NCBI GenBank assembly: GCA_009379795.1
Contig: WHTC01000007.1
Span: 1-38,613 of the forward strand
Origin: Nitriliruptorales bacterium
Lineage (GTDB): Bacteria > Actinomycetota > Nitriliruptoria > Euzebyales > Egibacteraceae
Length of the DNA: 38,613 nucleotides
Direction of reading: 5' to 3'
The notes below the pieces were generated by a model. The model was not told the origin of the DNA. It made no database searches and saw only the letters and a program-made list of their open reading frames with translations. Below, one piece after another: positions 25,963-37,299 of the stretch. Position numbers and translations under genes: made by a program. Every line of letters begins with the position of its first letter. The first letter of the stretch is position 1.

Positions 25963-27137
25963 GATGTCTCTCCTGCGCTCTCCCCCTCGCCGGGGTAAGT
26001 GGTCCAGGGATCGGTGCTGACCTCCGACGCTAGCAGTTGAGCCCGCAGTCCGCGTTCACCGGCGGTGGCCGCCAGGGCGGCACGAAACGCTGGCAGCGCC
26101 GCGGCTTCGGTGGCGTAATGGCCCGCATCGATGAGCGCCAGTCCCATGGTGCGAGCATCAAGCGCGGGATGGTGCCGCAGATCCCCAGTGACGTATACGT
26201 CGGCCTGCGCGGCGAGGGCGTTGGGGATCAGCGAGTCGCCGGCGCCGCCGCACACCGCGACACACCGGACGGTCGCGGCGAGGTTCCCGGCCACCCGCAG
26301 CCCCGGGGCGGGCAGCCTACCGGCCAGGGTGGCCGCCACCTGGCGCAACGTCAACGGCGCGGGCAGCATGCCGACCAGCCCCAGCCCCTTGTCGCGGGCC
26401 TCCGGCGGAGGGGGTGGATCGACGAGGGGATAGGCGTCCCAGGCGACCTCCTCGTAGGGGTGCTCCCCGGTGAGGGCGGTGACGACCGCACCGAGGCGAT
26501 CACGGGTCACCACGATCTCCAGGCGGTCCTCGGCGACCTCGTTGAGCCGCTGCCGCTCCCCCACCGCTGGAGCGGCGGCCGCGGAGGGGCGAAAGGTACC
26601 GGTCCCCGCCACCCGGAACGAGCAGTGGTCGTACTCGCCGATGACGCCCGCGCCCACTTCGGCCATCGCGCCCAGCACCCGGGCGGTGTCGTCATGGGGG
26701 ATGAACGTCACCAGCTTGACCCGGCCCGGGCGAGGACCGGACTGGGGCGCCAGCGCGCGGACACCGGTCAGGGACAGGATCGCGGCCACGGGGTCGCTGG
26801 TCCCGGGAACGGCCGCGTCCAGGTTGGTGTGGGCGGCGAGGATCGCAATGCCGCTGCGGGCTGCGCGCAGGGCCAGGCGGCCGGCGGCGGTACTCGGGGT
26901 CAGGCTCGGCAGCGGCCGGAACAGCAGCGGGTGGTGCGCCAGGATCAGATCGGCGCCGAGCCGCCCCGCCTCCTCCAGGGTCGCCTCGGTGACGTCGAGG
27001 CAGACCAGGACCGCCGTGACCGCGTCGCGGGGGTCGCCGACCTGGAGACCCACATGGTCCCACGCGGCGGCGTCGCGCTCCGGGTAGCGGGCGTCGACCA
27101 GCGCGATCCAGTCAGCCAGGCGGTCGGCGGTGTCCAC
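25959..27137 (-). CDS. Nif3-like dinuclear metal centre protein (GTP cyclohydrolase type 1 type 2-like)
   Basis: Nif3/YbgI/YqfO family protein, 392 residues. The dinuclear metal site is shown by LILAHHPLLFRP, AAHTNLDAA and the C-terminal TGDLRHHPALDA and DAGHYATE motifs. A central insertion (KLVTFIPHDDTARVLGAMAEVGAGVIGEYDHCSF ... EHPYEEVAWDAYPL) is the PII/CutA-like domain of the long Nif3 form. Enzymatic role is uncertain despite the database name. The start is less sure: GTG 27137 gives VDTADRLADWIALVDARYPERDAAAWDHVGLQVGDP, a typical family start, but no ribosome site or clear -10 precedes it. The 472-aa ORF in the track is too long. It is the first gene of a two-gene operon. Confidence 0.9.
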   Translation of the reverse strand: MDTADRLADWIALVDARYPERDAAAWDHVGLQVGDPRDAVTAVLVCLDVTEATLEEAGRLGADLILAHHPLLFRPLPSLTPSTAAGRLALRAARSGIAILAAHTNLDAAVPGTSDPVAAILSLTGVRALAPQSGPRPGRVKLVTFIPHDDTARVLGAMAEVGAGVIGEYDHCSFRVAGTGTFRPSAAAAPAVGERQRLNEVAEDRLEIVVTRDRLGAVVTALTGEHPYEEVAWDAYPLVDPPPPPEARDKGLGLVGMLPAPLTLRQVAATLAGRLPAPGLRVAGNLAATVRCVAVCGGAGDSLIPNALAAQADVYVTGDLRHHPALDARTMGLALIDAGHYATEAAALPAFRAALAATAGERGLRAQLLASEVSTDPWTTYPGEGESAGETS

Positions 27138-27312
27138 ACCAGGATGCTTGCGGACCCCGCGGGAGTTCTCAAGCGACTGGACGTTCGCGACCAAGGCCGC
27201 TGTGCACCTTGAGCGCGGCATGCCGCCGTTCACATGCACGCCCGCCGAGCCGGACCCGCCCTGCGGACGGAAAGCGCGGGATCTCGCGCCAGAGGTGCGC
27301 AGCAGATCGGTC

Positions 27313-27361
27313 GCCCTCGCCTGCCTTTCGGGACAGCGGGTTTTCCACAGACGGCGAGGGC
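27313..27361. repeat. Inverted repeat GCCCTCGCC / GGCGAGGGC
   Basis: Perfect 9-bp arms (27313-27321, 27353-27361) enclose 31 bp that include TTTTCCACAG. It lies 40 nt before the AbiEi-like remnant and could be a hairpin or the trace of a mobile insertion. Confidence 0.4.
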
Positions 27362-27403
27362 CGGAAGAGGCGTCCACGCCGCCTCGTGATCAATCCTCGC
27401 GGC

Positions 27404-27736
27404 ATGGACTCGTGGAGACAGCTTGCGAAGCGTGCCAGTCGGCAGCAAGGGCTGGTAACCCTGCATCAGGCGGTGGCGCTCGGGCTGCCGGCACGGACCG
27501 TGCAGGACCATGCCCGGCGGCTTGGGTGGACAAGGATCCACCGAGGCGTCTACGCCTTGCCCGGCAGCCTGCCGACGTTCGATCAGCAGGTGATGGCCGC
27601 CCTGCTCGCCTGTGGCCCGCGCTCGGCCGCCAGCCATCCAAGGCTCAGGCTGACGCGTGAGTCTGTAGGAAGTCACGAGCTCTGTTGTGCTGCTGGGCGG
27701 GTGCGCCTCCACCGGATCGGCGGGGTGGCGGCGTAG
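27404..27736 (+). pseudogene. Truncated AbiEi-like/DUF559-type protein (N-terminal remnant)
   Basis: MDSWRQLAKRASRQQGLVTLHQAVALGLPARTVQDHARRLGWTRIHRGVYALPGSLPTFDQQVMAALLACGPRSAASH reads as the N-terminal winged-helix region of AbiEi-type antitoxin/DUF559 proteins (typical: LVTRAQ..ALGLS..I..R...GRL..VHRGVYAV). Such proteins are usually near 280-320 residues with a C-terminal nuclease-like domain. Here the match ends at about residue 77 and an unrelated 33-residue tail leads to a stop. No continuation is visible in the other frames before the next gene. I take it as a 3'-deleted remnant. The start at ATG 27404 is tentative. Confidence 0.5.
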
Positions 27737-27825
27737 GGTGAGATGCCCGGTGGCGCACCCGGCGGAGCGGCCGTGATCGCGGGCGGCGGGCGTCGCAACC
27801 CATCGATGTGAGGAGAGCCTCGGTC

Positions 27826-31101
<3,276 letters not shown>

Positions 31102-31167
31102 GCCCGGCATCCGACGGCTCGGGACAAAGCGCCCTAGTTGTGCTATGTCTGTCCTGAGCAGATTCGC

Positions 31168-31187
31168 TCCGGTGACATCCGGTGACA
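31168..31187 (+). repeat. Tandem 10-bp repeat TCCGGTGACA x2
   Basis: Two exact adjacent copies (31168-31177, 31178-31187) lie in the leader between the helicase gene and the GCS2 gene. Spacing of one helical turn suits two regulator monomers on one face of the DNA. The regulator is unknown. Confidence 0.45.
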
Positions 31188-31272
31188 GACCCCCAAACGA
31201 GGTCCGGGTACCGGGATACGGGCCACGAGATCGAGCGCAGCGCGAGATCCGATCGCCCAGGAGGGAGCCGCC

Positions 31273-31341
31273 ATGCTGTCCGACCCCGCCCTGGACGTCC
31301 AGTCCTCGCCTACACCGCCCGGTGAGGGGGCGCGCAGGTAG
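31273..31341 (+). CDS. Possible 22-aa leader peptide upstream of the GCS2 ligase
   Basis: ATG 31273 is preceded by AGGAGGG, the best ribosome site in the region, eight or so nucleotides upstream. It encodes MLSDPALDVQSSPTPPGEGARR and stops 14 nt before the GTG of the ligase gene. The ligase itself has no comparable site, so the small ORF may deliver ribosomes to it or act as a leader. There are no runs of one regulatory amino acid apart from several Pro. It could also be chance. Confidence 0.35.
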   Translation: MLSDPALDVQSSPTPPGEGARR

Positions 31342-31355
31342 CCCCGGCGGTACCG

Positions 31356-32831
31356 GTGGGTCTGCAACTCGACCGGGCTGACTTCGGCCCCCTGGACTAC
31401 GCACGCATGAGCGAGCGGCTCGACCAGTGCCTGCAGGCGCTGGGCAGGCTGCTCGAGCGGCCGGAGTTCGGTGCCGGGGCGCCAACGCTTGGGGCCGAAC
31501 TGGAACTGTTCCTCGTCGATGACGCGGGGCGGCCCCTGCCGCGCAACGCGGAGGTCCAGGCCGCTGCTTGCGACGAGCGCTTCACCCCGGAACTCGGCCG
31601 CTACAACCTTGAATGCAACCTTTCCCCGGTCGCGGTCCCGGGGCCATGCTTCAGCGCGCTGGGCGGCCAACTGCGCGACGCGCTCGCGACCGTGCGGCAC
31701 GCGGCGGCGCAGGTCGACACGCGGGTCGCGCTGATCGGCATCCTGCCCACGCTGCGCCGTGACGATCTCGGCCCCGCGGCCATCAGTGACGTACCGCGCT
31801 ACTGGACCCTGGACCGCCGCCTGCGGGCACTCCGCGGCGAGCCGTACCGCATTCACATCAACGGTGCCGATCCCCTGATGATCGACTGTGACGACATCTC
31901 CCCGGAGACGGCGAACACGTCCCTGCAACTGCACCTGCGCGTACCCCCGGCCGACTTCGCGCGCATCTACAACGCGGCACAGATCGCCACCGCGCCGGCG
32001 CTCGCGGTCGCCGGCAACTCCCCCACCTTCCTGGAACACCGGCTGTGGGAAGAGACGCGGATCGTGCTGTTCAAACAGGCGGTCGACCAGCGCGGCCGGG
32101 CGGTGCGCCGGCTGCGGGCACCGCGTGTCGGTTTCGGGACGGGCTGGGTTCGCCGGAGCGCGCTGGAACTGTTCGTCGAGGGCGTGCGGCGCTACGAACC
32201 GCTGATCCCGGTCACCTCCGACGAGCACCCGCTGGAACGTGTGGCCGCGGGCGACGTTCCCCTGCTGGAGGAGCTGCGCCTGCACCAGGGCACGGTCTGG
32301 CTGTGGAACCGTCCGGTCTACGACGCGTTCACCGACCCCCACCTGCGCATCGAGTTTCGCGCGCTGCCCGCCGGTCCGACGGTGACCGACATGCTGGCCA
32401 ACGTCGCGTTCCTGCTCGGGGTGACGCTGGCGCTCGCCGCGGACGCCGAGTGGTGGACGGACGCCCTGCCCTTCGACCGGGCGCACGACAACTTCTACCG
32501 AGCGGCCCAGTCGGGCCTGGACGCCGTGCTGACCTGGCCGGCACCGGATGCGGGCCTGACCAGGGTCACTTCCTGCGAGCTGATCCCGCGGCTGCTGCCT
32601 GTGGCGCGGCGCGGCCTGGCTGCCGCGGGGATCGACGGCGCGGAGTCCGCCGAGCTGCTGCAGGTCATCGCCGGCCGGGTGGCGGCCCGGCAGACCGGTG
32701 CGGTCTGGCAGCGTCACACGCTGGCCGACCTGGAGCCGCGCCTGGGACGCCGCCAGGCGCTGATGGCCATGCTGCGGCGCTACCTGAAGCACGCGCACAC
32801 CGACCGGCCGGTGCACACCTGGCCGGTGTGA
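31356..32831 (+). CDS. GCS2-family carboxylate-amine ligase (glutamate-cysteine ligase-like)
   Basis: ATP-grasp-like ligase of the glutamate-cysteine ligase family 2, 491 residues. The N-terminal motif TLGAELELFLVDDAGRPLP carries the paired Glu residues of the metal/ATP site. ELGRYNLECNLSPVAVPG and HINGADPLMIDCDDISPETANTSLQLHLRVPP are the family's middle motifs, with HLRIEFRALPAGPTVTDMLAN towards the end. Family members join glutamate to cysteine or to other amines; actinobacteria use mycothiol rather than glutathione as main thiol, so the acceptor here is uncertain. GTG 31356 lacks a good ribosome site; ATG 31407 would cut conserved residues. It is convergent with the BON gene, 6 nt between stops. 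Confidence 0.87.
   Translation: MGLQLDRADFGPLDYARMSERLDQCLQALGRLLERPEFGAGAPTLGAELELFLVDDAGRPLPRNAEVQAAACDERFTPELGRYNLECNLSPVAVPGPCFSALGGQLRDALATVRHAAAQVDTRVALIGILPTLRRDDLGPAAISDVPRYWTLDRRLRALRGEPYRIHINGADPLMIDCDDISPETANTSLQLHLRVPPADFARIYNAAQIATAPALAVAGNSPTFLEHRLWEETRIVLFKQAVDQRGRAVRRLRAPRVGFGTGWVRRSALELFVEGVRRYEPLIPVTSDEHPLERVAAGDVPLLEELRLHQGTVWLWNRPVYDAFTDPHLRIEFRALPAGPTVTDMLANVAFLLGVTLALAADAEWWTDALPFDRAHDNFYRAAQSGLDAVLTWPAPDAGLTRVTSCELIPRLLPVARRGLAAAGIDGAESAELLQVIAGRVAARQTGAVWQRHTLADLEPRLGRRQALMAMLRRYLKHAHTDRPVHTWPV
32803..32827. terminator. Hairpin over the 3' end of the GCS2 gene
   Basis: ACCGGCC...GGCCGGT (7 bp) encloses GGTG/CACC, giving a long stem with a single bulge within the last codons of the ligase gene, adjacent to the convergent BON gene. 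It may terminate one or both transcripts. No U-tract. Confidence 0.45.
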
Positions 32832-32837
32832 GCTGGT

Positions 32838-33347
32838 TCAGTGCTCGGAGGGCGAGGTCTCCTCCGCAGCCGGCGCGTTCGGCGCGGTCGTGCCCGGCAG
32901 GTGCAGGAAGCTGTCGACACTGCGAACGCCGGCAACCTGCTCGACCCTCCGGCGCAACTCGCGGATCTGGCCGGGCCGGTCGAGTTGGCCGCGCAACGCC
33001 ACGACGCCGTCGACGGCGTCCACGTTGATCGTGTACGGACTCCACTCGGGGCCGCCGAGCACCTCGCTGCGCACCTTGTCGACCAGTGTCCGGTCATTAT
33101 CCGGCGTCTCAGCCGCGGCGTCGCAAGTGGCCTCGTGCGCCATCCCGACCAGCCGGTCCTGGGTGCGCTTACGCTGGACGGCCATCTCGTCCTCGAGCTT
33201 GCGACCGGCGGTGCGGACGCGGGAAGCGACCTGGTCCCTTGTCCGGACGCGCCGGGTACGCCCCTGCTCGGTGTCCAGGAAGTACTGGACGGCGGCACCG
33301 GCCGTTACCGCCCCGCCCACCAGGAAGGTCTTCCAGGGAAGTCTCAT
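32838..33347 (-). CDS. BON domain-containing protein
   Basis: A 169-residue protein with one N-terminal hydrophobic segment (TFLVGGAVTAGAAVQYFL, residues about 7-24), likely a membrane anchor. A basic linker (EQGRTRRVRTRDQVASRVRTAGRKLEDEM) follows, and then a BON domain at about 85-150 (DRTLVDKVRSEVLG...YTINVDAVDGVVALRGQLDRPGQIRELRRRVEQVAGVRSVDSFLHL). BON domains are thought to bind membranes or polysaccharides. The pattern of anchor plus BON is common in actinobacteria, and its function is unknown. ATG 33347 has AGGAGA about 8 nt upstream. It lies downstream of sdhB by 88 nt on the same strand and could receive read-through. Confidence 0.9.
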   Translation of the reverse strand: MRLPWKTFLVGGAVTAGAAVQYFLDTEQGRTRRVRTRDQVASRVRTAGRKLEDEMAVQRKRTQDRLVGMAHEATCDAAAETPDNDRTLVDKVRSEVLGGPEWSPYTINVDAVDGVVALRGQLDRPGQIRELRRRVEQVAGVRSVDSFLHLPGTTAPNAPAAEETSPSEH

Positions 33348-33435
33348 GGCTGGGTCTCCTCCGTCGGATGTTCCCCTGCCATCTACCCCTGCGACGGGGG
33401 ATGAATGCGGCGGCGCGGGATCGTGACCGGCGGGC

Positions 33436-34194
33436 TCACTGTCCGGTGCGGCGTCGGTCCTTGAACTTGGCTGTGAGGTAGTCCCGGTTCAGCATGGCGA
33501 TGAAGTCGATGCTGATGTCGACCGGGCAGGCGGCCTGGCACTCGCCGTAGTTGGTGCAACTGCCGAACTCGGACTCCATCTGATCGACCATGGCGGTCAC
33601 CCGGGTCCAGCGCTCGGGCTGACCCTGCGGCAGCAAGTTGAGATGCGCCGCCTTGGCCGACGTGAACAGTTGCGCGGCGCCGTTGGGGCAGGCCGCCACG
33701 CAGGCGCCGCAGCCGATGCAGGCAGCCGCGTCCATCGCCGTCTCCGAGGCGTCCTTGGGCACGGGCACCAGGTTGGCGTCTGGCGCACTTCCCGTCGGCA
33801 CGGAGATGTAGCCGCCCGCCTCGATGATCCGGTCAAACGCGCTCCGGTCCACCACCAGGTCCCTGATCACCGGGAAGCCCGACGCCCGCCACGGCTCGAC
33901 GGTGATGACGTCACCTTCGGAGAAGTGGCGCAGGTGCAGCTCGCAGGTGGCCGTCTTGGGGACGGGTCCGTGCGGCTGGCCGTTGATCATCACCCCGCAG
34001 GAGCCGCAGATGCCCTCACGGCAGTCGTGCTCGAAGGCGATCGGCTCTTCGTCGCGCTCCATCAATCGCTCGTTGACGACGTCGAGCAACTCGAGGAAGG
34101 ACATCGCGGGGTTGATGTCAGGCGCGTCGTAGGTCTTGAACTCCCCCGGCACGTCGGGACCAGCCTGCCGCCACACGCGCAGCTTGAGATCCAT
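33436..34194 (-). CDS. sdhB: Succinate dehydrogenase iron-sulfur subunit
   Basis: Electron-transfer subunit of complex II, 252 residues. The N-terminal [2Fe-2S] site is [16 protein letters not shown] with a later Cys in TATCELHL. The C-terminal half has [15 protein letters not shown] ([4Fe-4S]) and [16 protein letters not shown] ([3Fe-4S] region). The ATG directly abuts the sdhA stop codon (TAGATG), so translation is coupled. It ends the sdhC-sdhA-sdhB operon. Together with the single cytochrome subunit this gives a B-type (di-heme) enzyme that uses menaquinone in related actinobacteria; the quinone is inferred. Confidence 0.96.
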   Translation of the reverse strand: MDLKLRVWRQAGPDVPGEFKTYDAPDINPAMSFLELLDVVNERLMERDEEPIAFEHDCREGICGSCGVMINGQPHGPVPKTATCELHLRHFSEGDVITVEPWRASGFPVIRDLVVDRSAFDRIIEAGGYISVPTGSAPDANLVPVPKDASETAMDAAACIGCGACVAACPNGAAQLFTSAKAAHLNLLPQGQPERWTRVTAMVDQMESEFGSCTNYGECQAACPVDISIDFIAMLNRDYLTAKFKDRRRTGQ

Positions 34195-36111
34195 CTACTT
34201 GTAGCTCCTCTGGGACAGCTTGACGAATTCGAAGTGCAGCGGCTCGGTGTGCATGATGGGCTTGGCTCCCTCGCCGCCCCATTCCCAGGCCGAAACGTGG
34301 GCAAAGCGCTCGTCGTCGCGCAGGGCCTCACCGTCCTCAGTCTGGTACTCCAGGCGGAAATGGCCGCCGCAGGACTCCTGGCGTTGCAGGGCGTCCCGGC
34401 ACATCAACTCGGCCAACTCGAAGTAGTCGGCCACGCGCCCGGCCTTCTCCAGCGACTGGTTCAGCGTGTCGGCGCTGCCGAGCACCTTCACGTTGGACCA
34501 GAACTCCTCACGCAGGGCGGGAATCTCCGACAGCGCCTTCTCCAGTTCCTCGGCGCTGCGGGCCATGCCGCACTGCTCCCACATGATCCGGCCGAGCTCA
34601 CGGTGGAACCAGTCCACCGTGCGGTCGCCCTTGATCGACAGCAACCGCTGGGTCTGGTCGCGGACGTCGCGCTCGGCCTGCTGGAAGACCTCGTGATCGG
34701 TGGGCACCGGCCGTGTCCCGAGCAACTCGGCCAGATGGTTGCCCAGCGTGTAGGGCAGCACGAAGTAGCCGTCCGCCAGCCCCTGCATCAGCGCGCTGGC
34801 CCCCAGGCGGTTCGCGCCGTGGTCGGAGTAGTTGGCCTCCCCGATCGCGAACAGCCCCCGGAGATTGGTCTGCAGGTCGTAGTCGACCCACAGCCCGCCC
34901 ATCGTGTAGTGGGGGGCGGGGTAGATCCGCATGGGGACGGTGTACGGGTCCTCGCCAGTGATGTTGGCGTACATGTGGAACAGGTTCCCGTACCGATCTT
35001 CGATCGTCTTGCGACCGAGACGGCCGATGGCGTCCGCGAGGTCCAGATAGACGCCGTTCTTGAGCGGCCCCACGCCGTGGCCGTCGTCCACCACCTGCTT
35101 GGCGGCGCGGGAGGCGATGTCACGGGGCGCGAGGTTGCCGTAAGACGGGTAGCGGCGCTCCAGGTAGTAGTCGCGCTCGGCCTCCGGGATCTGGTCCGGC
35201 GGCCGGCTGTCCTGTGGATCCTTGGGCACCCAGATGCGGCCGTCGTTGCGCAGTGACTCGCTCATCAGCGTGAGCTTGGACTGGTAGTCGCCGCTGCTGG
35301 GGATGCACGTGGGATGGATCTGCGTGAAGCAGGGGTTGGCGAACAGCGCGCCCTTGCGGTGCGCTCGCCAGATGGCCGTGGCGTTGGAGCCCTTGGCGTT
35401 GGTGGACAGGTAGAAGACGTTGCTGTAGCCCCCGGTCGCCAGGACCACCGCGTGCGCCGAGTACGAGCGCACCTCGCCGGTGACCAGGTCGCGGGCCACG
35501 ATGCCGACCGCCCAGCCGTCGAGCATGACCAGGTCGAGCATCTCGGTGCGCGGGTGGATACGAACCCGCCCCTGGTCCACCTGGCGCAGCAGCGCCTGGT
35601 ACGCGCCCAACTGCAACTGCTGGCCGGTCTGGCCGCGGGCATAGAAAGTTCGCGCGACCTGCACGCCGCCGAACGAGCGGTTGTCGAGCAAGCCGCCGTA
35701 CTCGCGGGCGAAGGGCACCCCTTGGGCGGTCGCCTGGTCGATGATCTCCACGCTCACCTGAGCAAGGCGGTAGACGTTGGCCTCCCGTGAGCGGTAGTCA
35801 CCGCCCTTGATCGTGTCGTAGAAGAGGCGATGGATGCTGTCGCCGTCATTGCGGTAGTTCTTCGCCGCGTTGATCCCGCCCTGCGCGGCGATACTGTGCG
35901 CCCGGCGCGGCGAGTCCTGGAAGCAGAAGGCGTCCACGCTGTAGCCCTGCTCCCCCAGGGTCGCCGCCGCCGAGGCTCCGGCCAGGCCGGTGCCAACGAC
36001 GATGACGTTGAACTTGCGACGGTTCGGCGGCGCGACCAGGCGCATCTGGAACCGGCGGTTGTCCCACTTCTCGGCGAGTGTGCCGACGGGGATCCGGGCG
36101 TCGAGGTCCAT
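34195..36111 (-). CDS. sdhA: Succinate dehydrogenase flavoprotein subunit
   Basis: Catalytic FAD subunit of complex II, 638 residues, the long form typical of B-type enzymes. The FAD Rossmann motif is [24 protein letters not shown]. The covalent-flavin His region reads [27 protein letters not shown]. The active-site area has [11 protein letters not shown], and later [55 protein letters not shown]. The start ATG at 36111 ([16 protein letters not shown]) is 26 nt after sdhC; an AAAGG site precedes it. The 716-aa ORF in the track starts inside sdhC and is wrong. The protein ends LSQRSYK with its stop touching the sdhB ATG. Confidence 0.96.
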   Translation of the reverse strand: MDLDARIPVGTLAEKWDNRRFQMRLVAPPNRRKFNVIVVGTGLAGASAAATLGEQGYSVDAFCFQDSPRRAHSIAAQGGINAAKNYRNDGDSIHRLFYDTIKGGDYRSREANVYRLAQVSVEIIDQATAQGVPFAREYGGLLDNRSFGGVQVARTFYARGQTGQQLQLGAYQALLRQVDQGRVRIHPRTEMLDLVMLDGWAVGIVARDLVTGEVRSYSAHAVVLATGGYSNVFYLSTNAKGSNATAIWRAHRKGALFANPCFTQIHPTCIPSSGDYQSKLTLMSESLRNDGRIWVPKDPQDSRPPDQIPEAERDYYLERRYPSYGNLAPRDIASRAAKQVVDDGHGVGPLKNGVYLDLADAIGRLGRKTIEDRYGNLFHMYANITGEDPYTVPMRIYPAPHYTMGGLWVDYDLQTNLRGLFAIGEANYSDHGANRLGASALMQGLADGYFVLPYTLGNHLAELLGTRPVPTDHEVFQQAERDVRDQTQRLLSIKGDRTVDWFHRELGRIMWEQCGMARSAEELEKALSEIPALREEFWSNVKVLGSADTLNQSLEKAGRVADYFELAELMCRDALQRQESCGGHFRLEYQTEDGEALRDDERFAHVSAWEWGGEGAKPIMHTEPLHFEFVKLSQRSYK

Positions 36112-36137
36112 CTTCGGCCTTTCCCTGTCGAGAGGTC

Positions 36138-36905
36138 TTAGGAGACGACGCCGGTCATGACGGCTATCGGAAACGACACATTCCCCAGCACGATGACGCC
36201 GGCGAAGGCCCTGGAGAACCCGCGTCGCCACCCGTTGAAGCGCGGGCTGTTCCAGCCCACACTCTGGAACATGCTCCAGGCGCCGTGGTAGATGTGCAGG
36301 CCCAGCAGCAGGTTGGCCGCGATATAGAACAGCGCCACCGGCCACTGCTGGAAGCCCACGACCACGTTGTGATAGACGCTGCCCTCCACGAAGTCGGGAT
36401 GCACCGTGCCCGTGGTGAAGTGCAGCAGGTGATAGATCACGAACAGCGCGACGATGACGCCGCTCCAGCGCATGGTGCGGGCCGCATACGTGACTGACAC
36501 GTAGTCACGACTGGCGCGATACCCCTGCGGACGCGCCCTGCGGTTCATGAGCGTCAGCGCCACCGCCGCGTGGATGTGCAAGGCGAAGGCGACGATCAGC
36601 AGCACGCGAACGCCCCACAGCGCGCCCATCTCCGGCACCGCGGGAGCACCGAAGGCGCGCAGCCACTCGGCGTACTCGTCCATCCCCTCCGGGCCGAAGT
36701 ACAGCTTGAGGTTGCCGACCATGTGCAGGAACACGTAGCCCAGCAGCACGACACCGCTGATCGCCATGACCGCCTTCTTGCCGATGGCCGAGCGGTAGAA
36801 GTCGGCGGCCCAGTTGCCCTGCAGCAGGGGGCGACGCCCACGGGGCGTCGTGCCGGTGGTCCGCTCGTCCGTGGGCGGGCGACGCTCCGTGGTACCGGTA
36901 CTCAT
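36138..36905 (-). CDS. sdhC: Succinate dehydrogenase cytochrome b subunit (B-type, five helices)
   Basis: Membrane anchor with two hemes b, 255 residues. A hydrophilic N-terminus ([25 protein letters not shown]) precedes five membrane helices, including [64 protein letters not shown] and [23 protein letters not shown]. His residues in [22 protein letters not shown] and GLHIYHG supply heme ligands, as in the fused SdhC/D of B-type enzymes. ATG 36905 has GGGGAGG five nucleotides upstream; the spacer contains an out-of-frame minimal ATG-AGA-TGA overlapping the start. It is the first gene of sdhCAB. Confidence 0.94.
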   Translation of the reverse strand: MSTGTTERRPPTDERTTGTTPRGRRPLLQGNWAADFYRSAIGKKAVMAISGVVLLGYVFLHMVGNLKLYFGPEGMDEYAEWLRAFGAPAVPEMGALWGVRVLLIVAFALHIHAAVALTLMNRRARPQGYRASRDYVSVTYAARTMRWSGVIVALFVIYHLLHFTTGTVHPDFVEGSVYHNVVVGFQQWPVALFYIAANLLLGLHIYHGAWSMFQSVGWNSPRFNGWRRGFSRAFAGVIVLGNVSFPIAVMTGVVS

Positions 36906-37299
36906 CTCATCCTCCCCGAGGTTCTCCCTCGCACCCGGCGCGACTCGCAATCGCGCGCGACCGCGGAACCCCCTCAGTGAACCATGCACCGGACCCTGCC
37001 GCGGCACCGAAAACGCCACTGACCTCGGCCACTGGTGCGTTATCGCCGCGGACGGCCGGCCCATGCTCGTGGGCGCTCACTCCCTCACCGTAGTACCAGG
37101 CGGCCCGGTCGTCCGCGCGACCAGGCGGTCGTCTGCGATCGGCACGATCCAGACGGGCCATGACTTGGCAGCGGTGGCGCACTGCGTCAGTGACGGAAGC
37201 CAGGACGCATCGAACCGGTAGCGGATCGGAGTCGGGCAACGGACATTCAGCTTCCCGAGGCCACGTTGGCGCTGCTTGACGATCCGGCAGACCCCGCTG
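36906..37299. other. 394-bp intergenic region, no gene recognised
   Basis: Lies between the sdhC start and the DUF222/HNH gene stop. Small ORFs on both strands lack a ribosome site or a recognisable product. TACGGT on the minus strand (37087-37092) is a possible -10 for sdhCAB with a leader of about 175 nt, but support is thin. No RNA gene or strong repeat was seen. Confidence 0.4.

Noticed and set aside
27340-27350. TTTTCCACA as a DnaA box or replication origin
   Set aside because: A single near-match (a second, weaker TTCTCCACA lies at 23830), without clustering, AT-rich DNA or dnaA/dnaN nearby.
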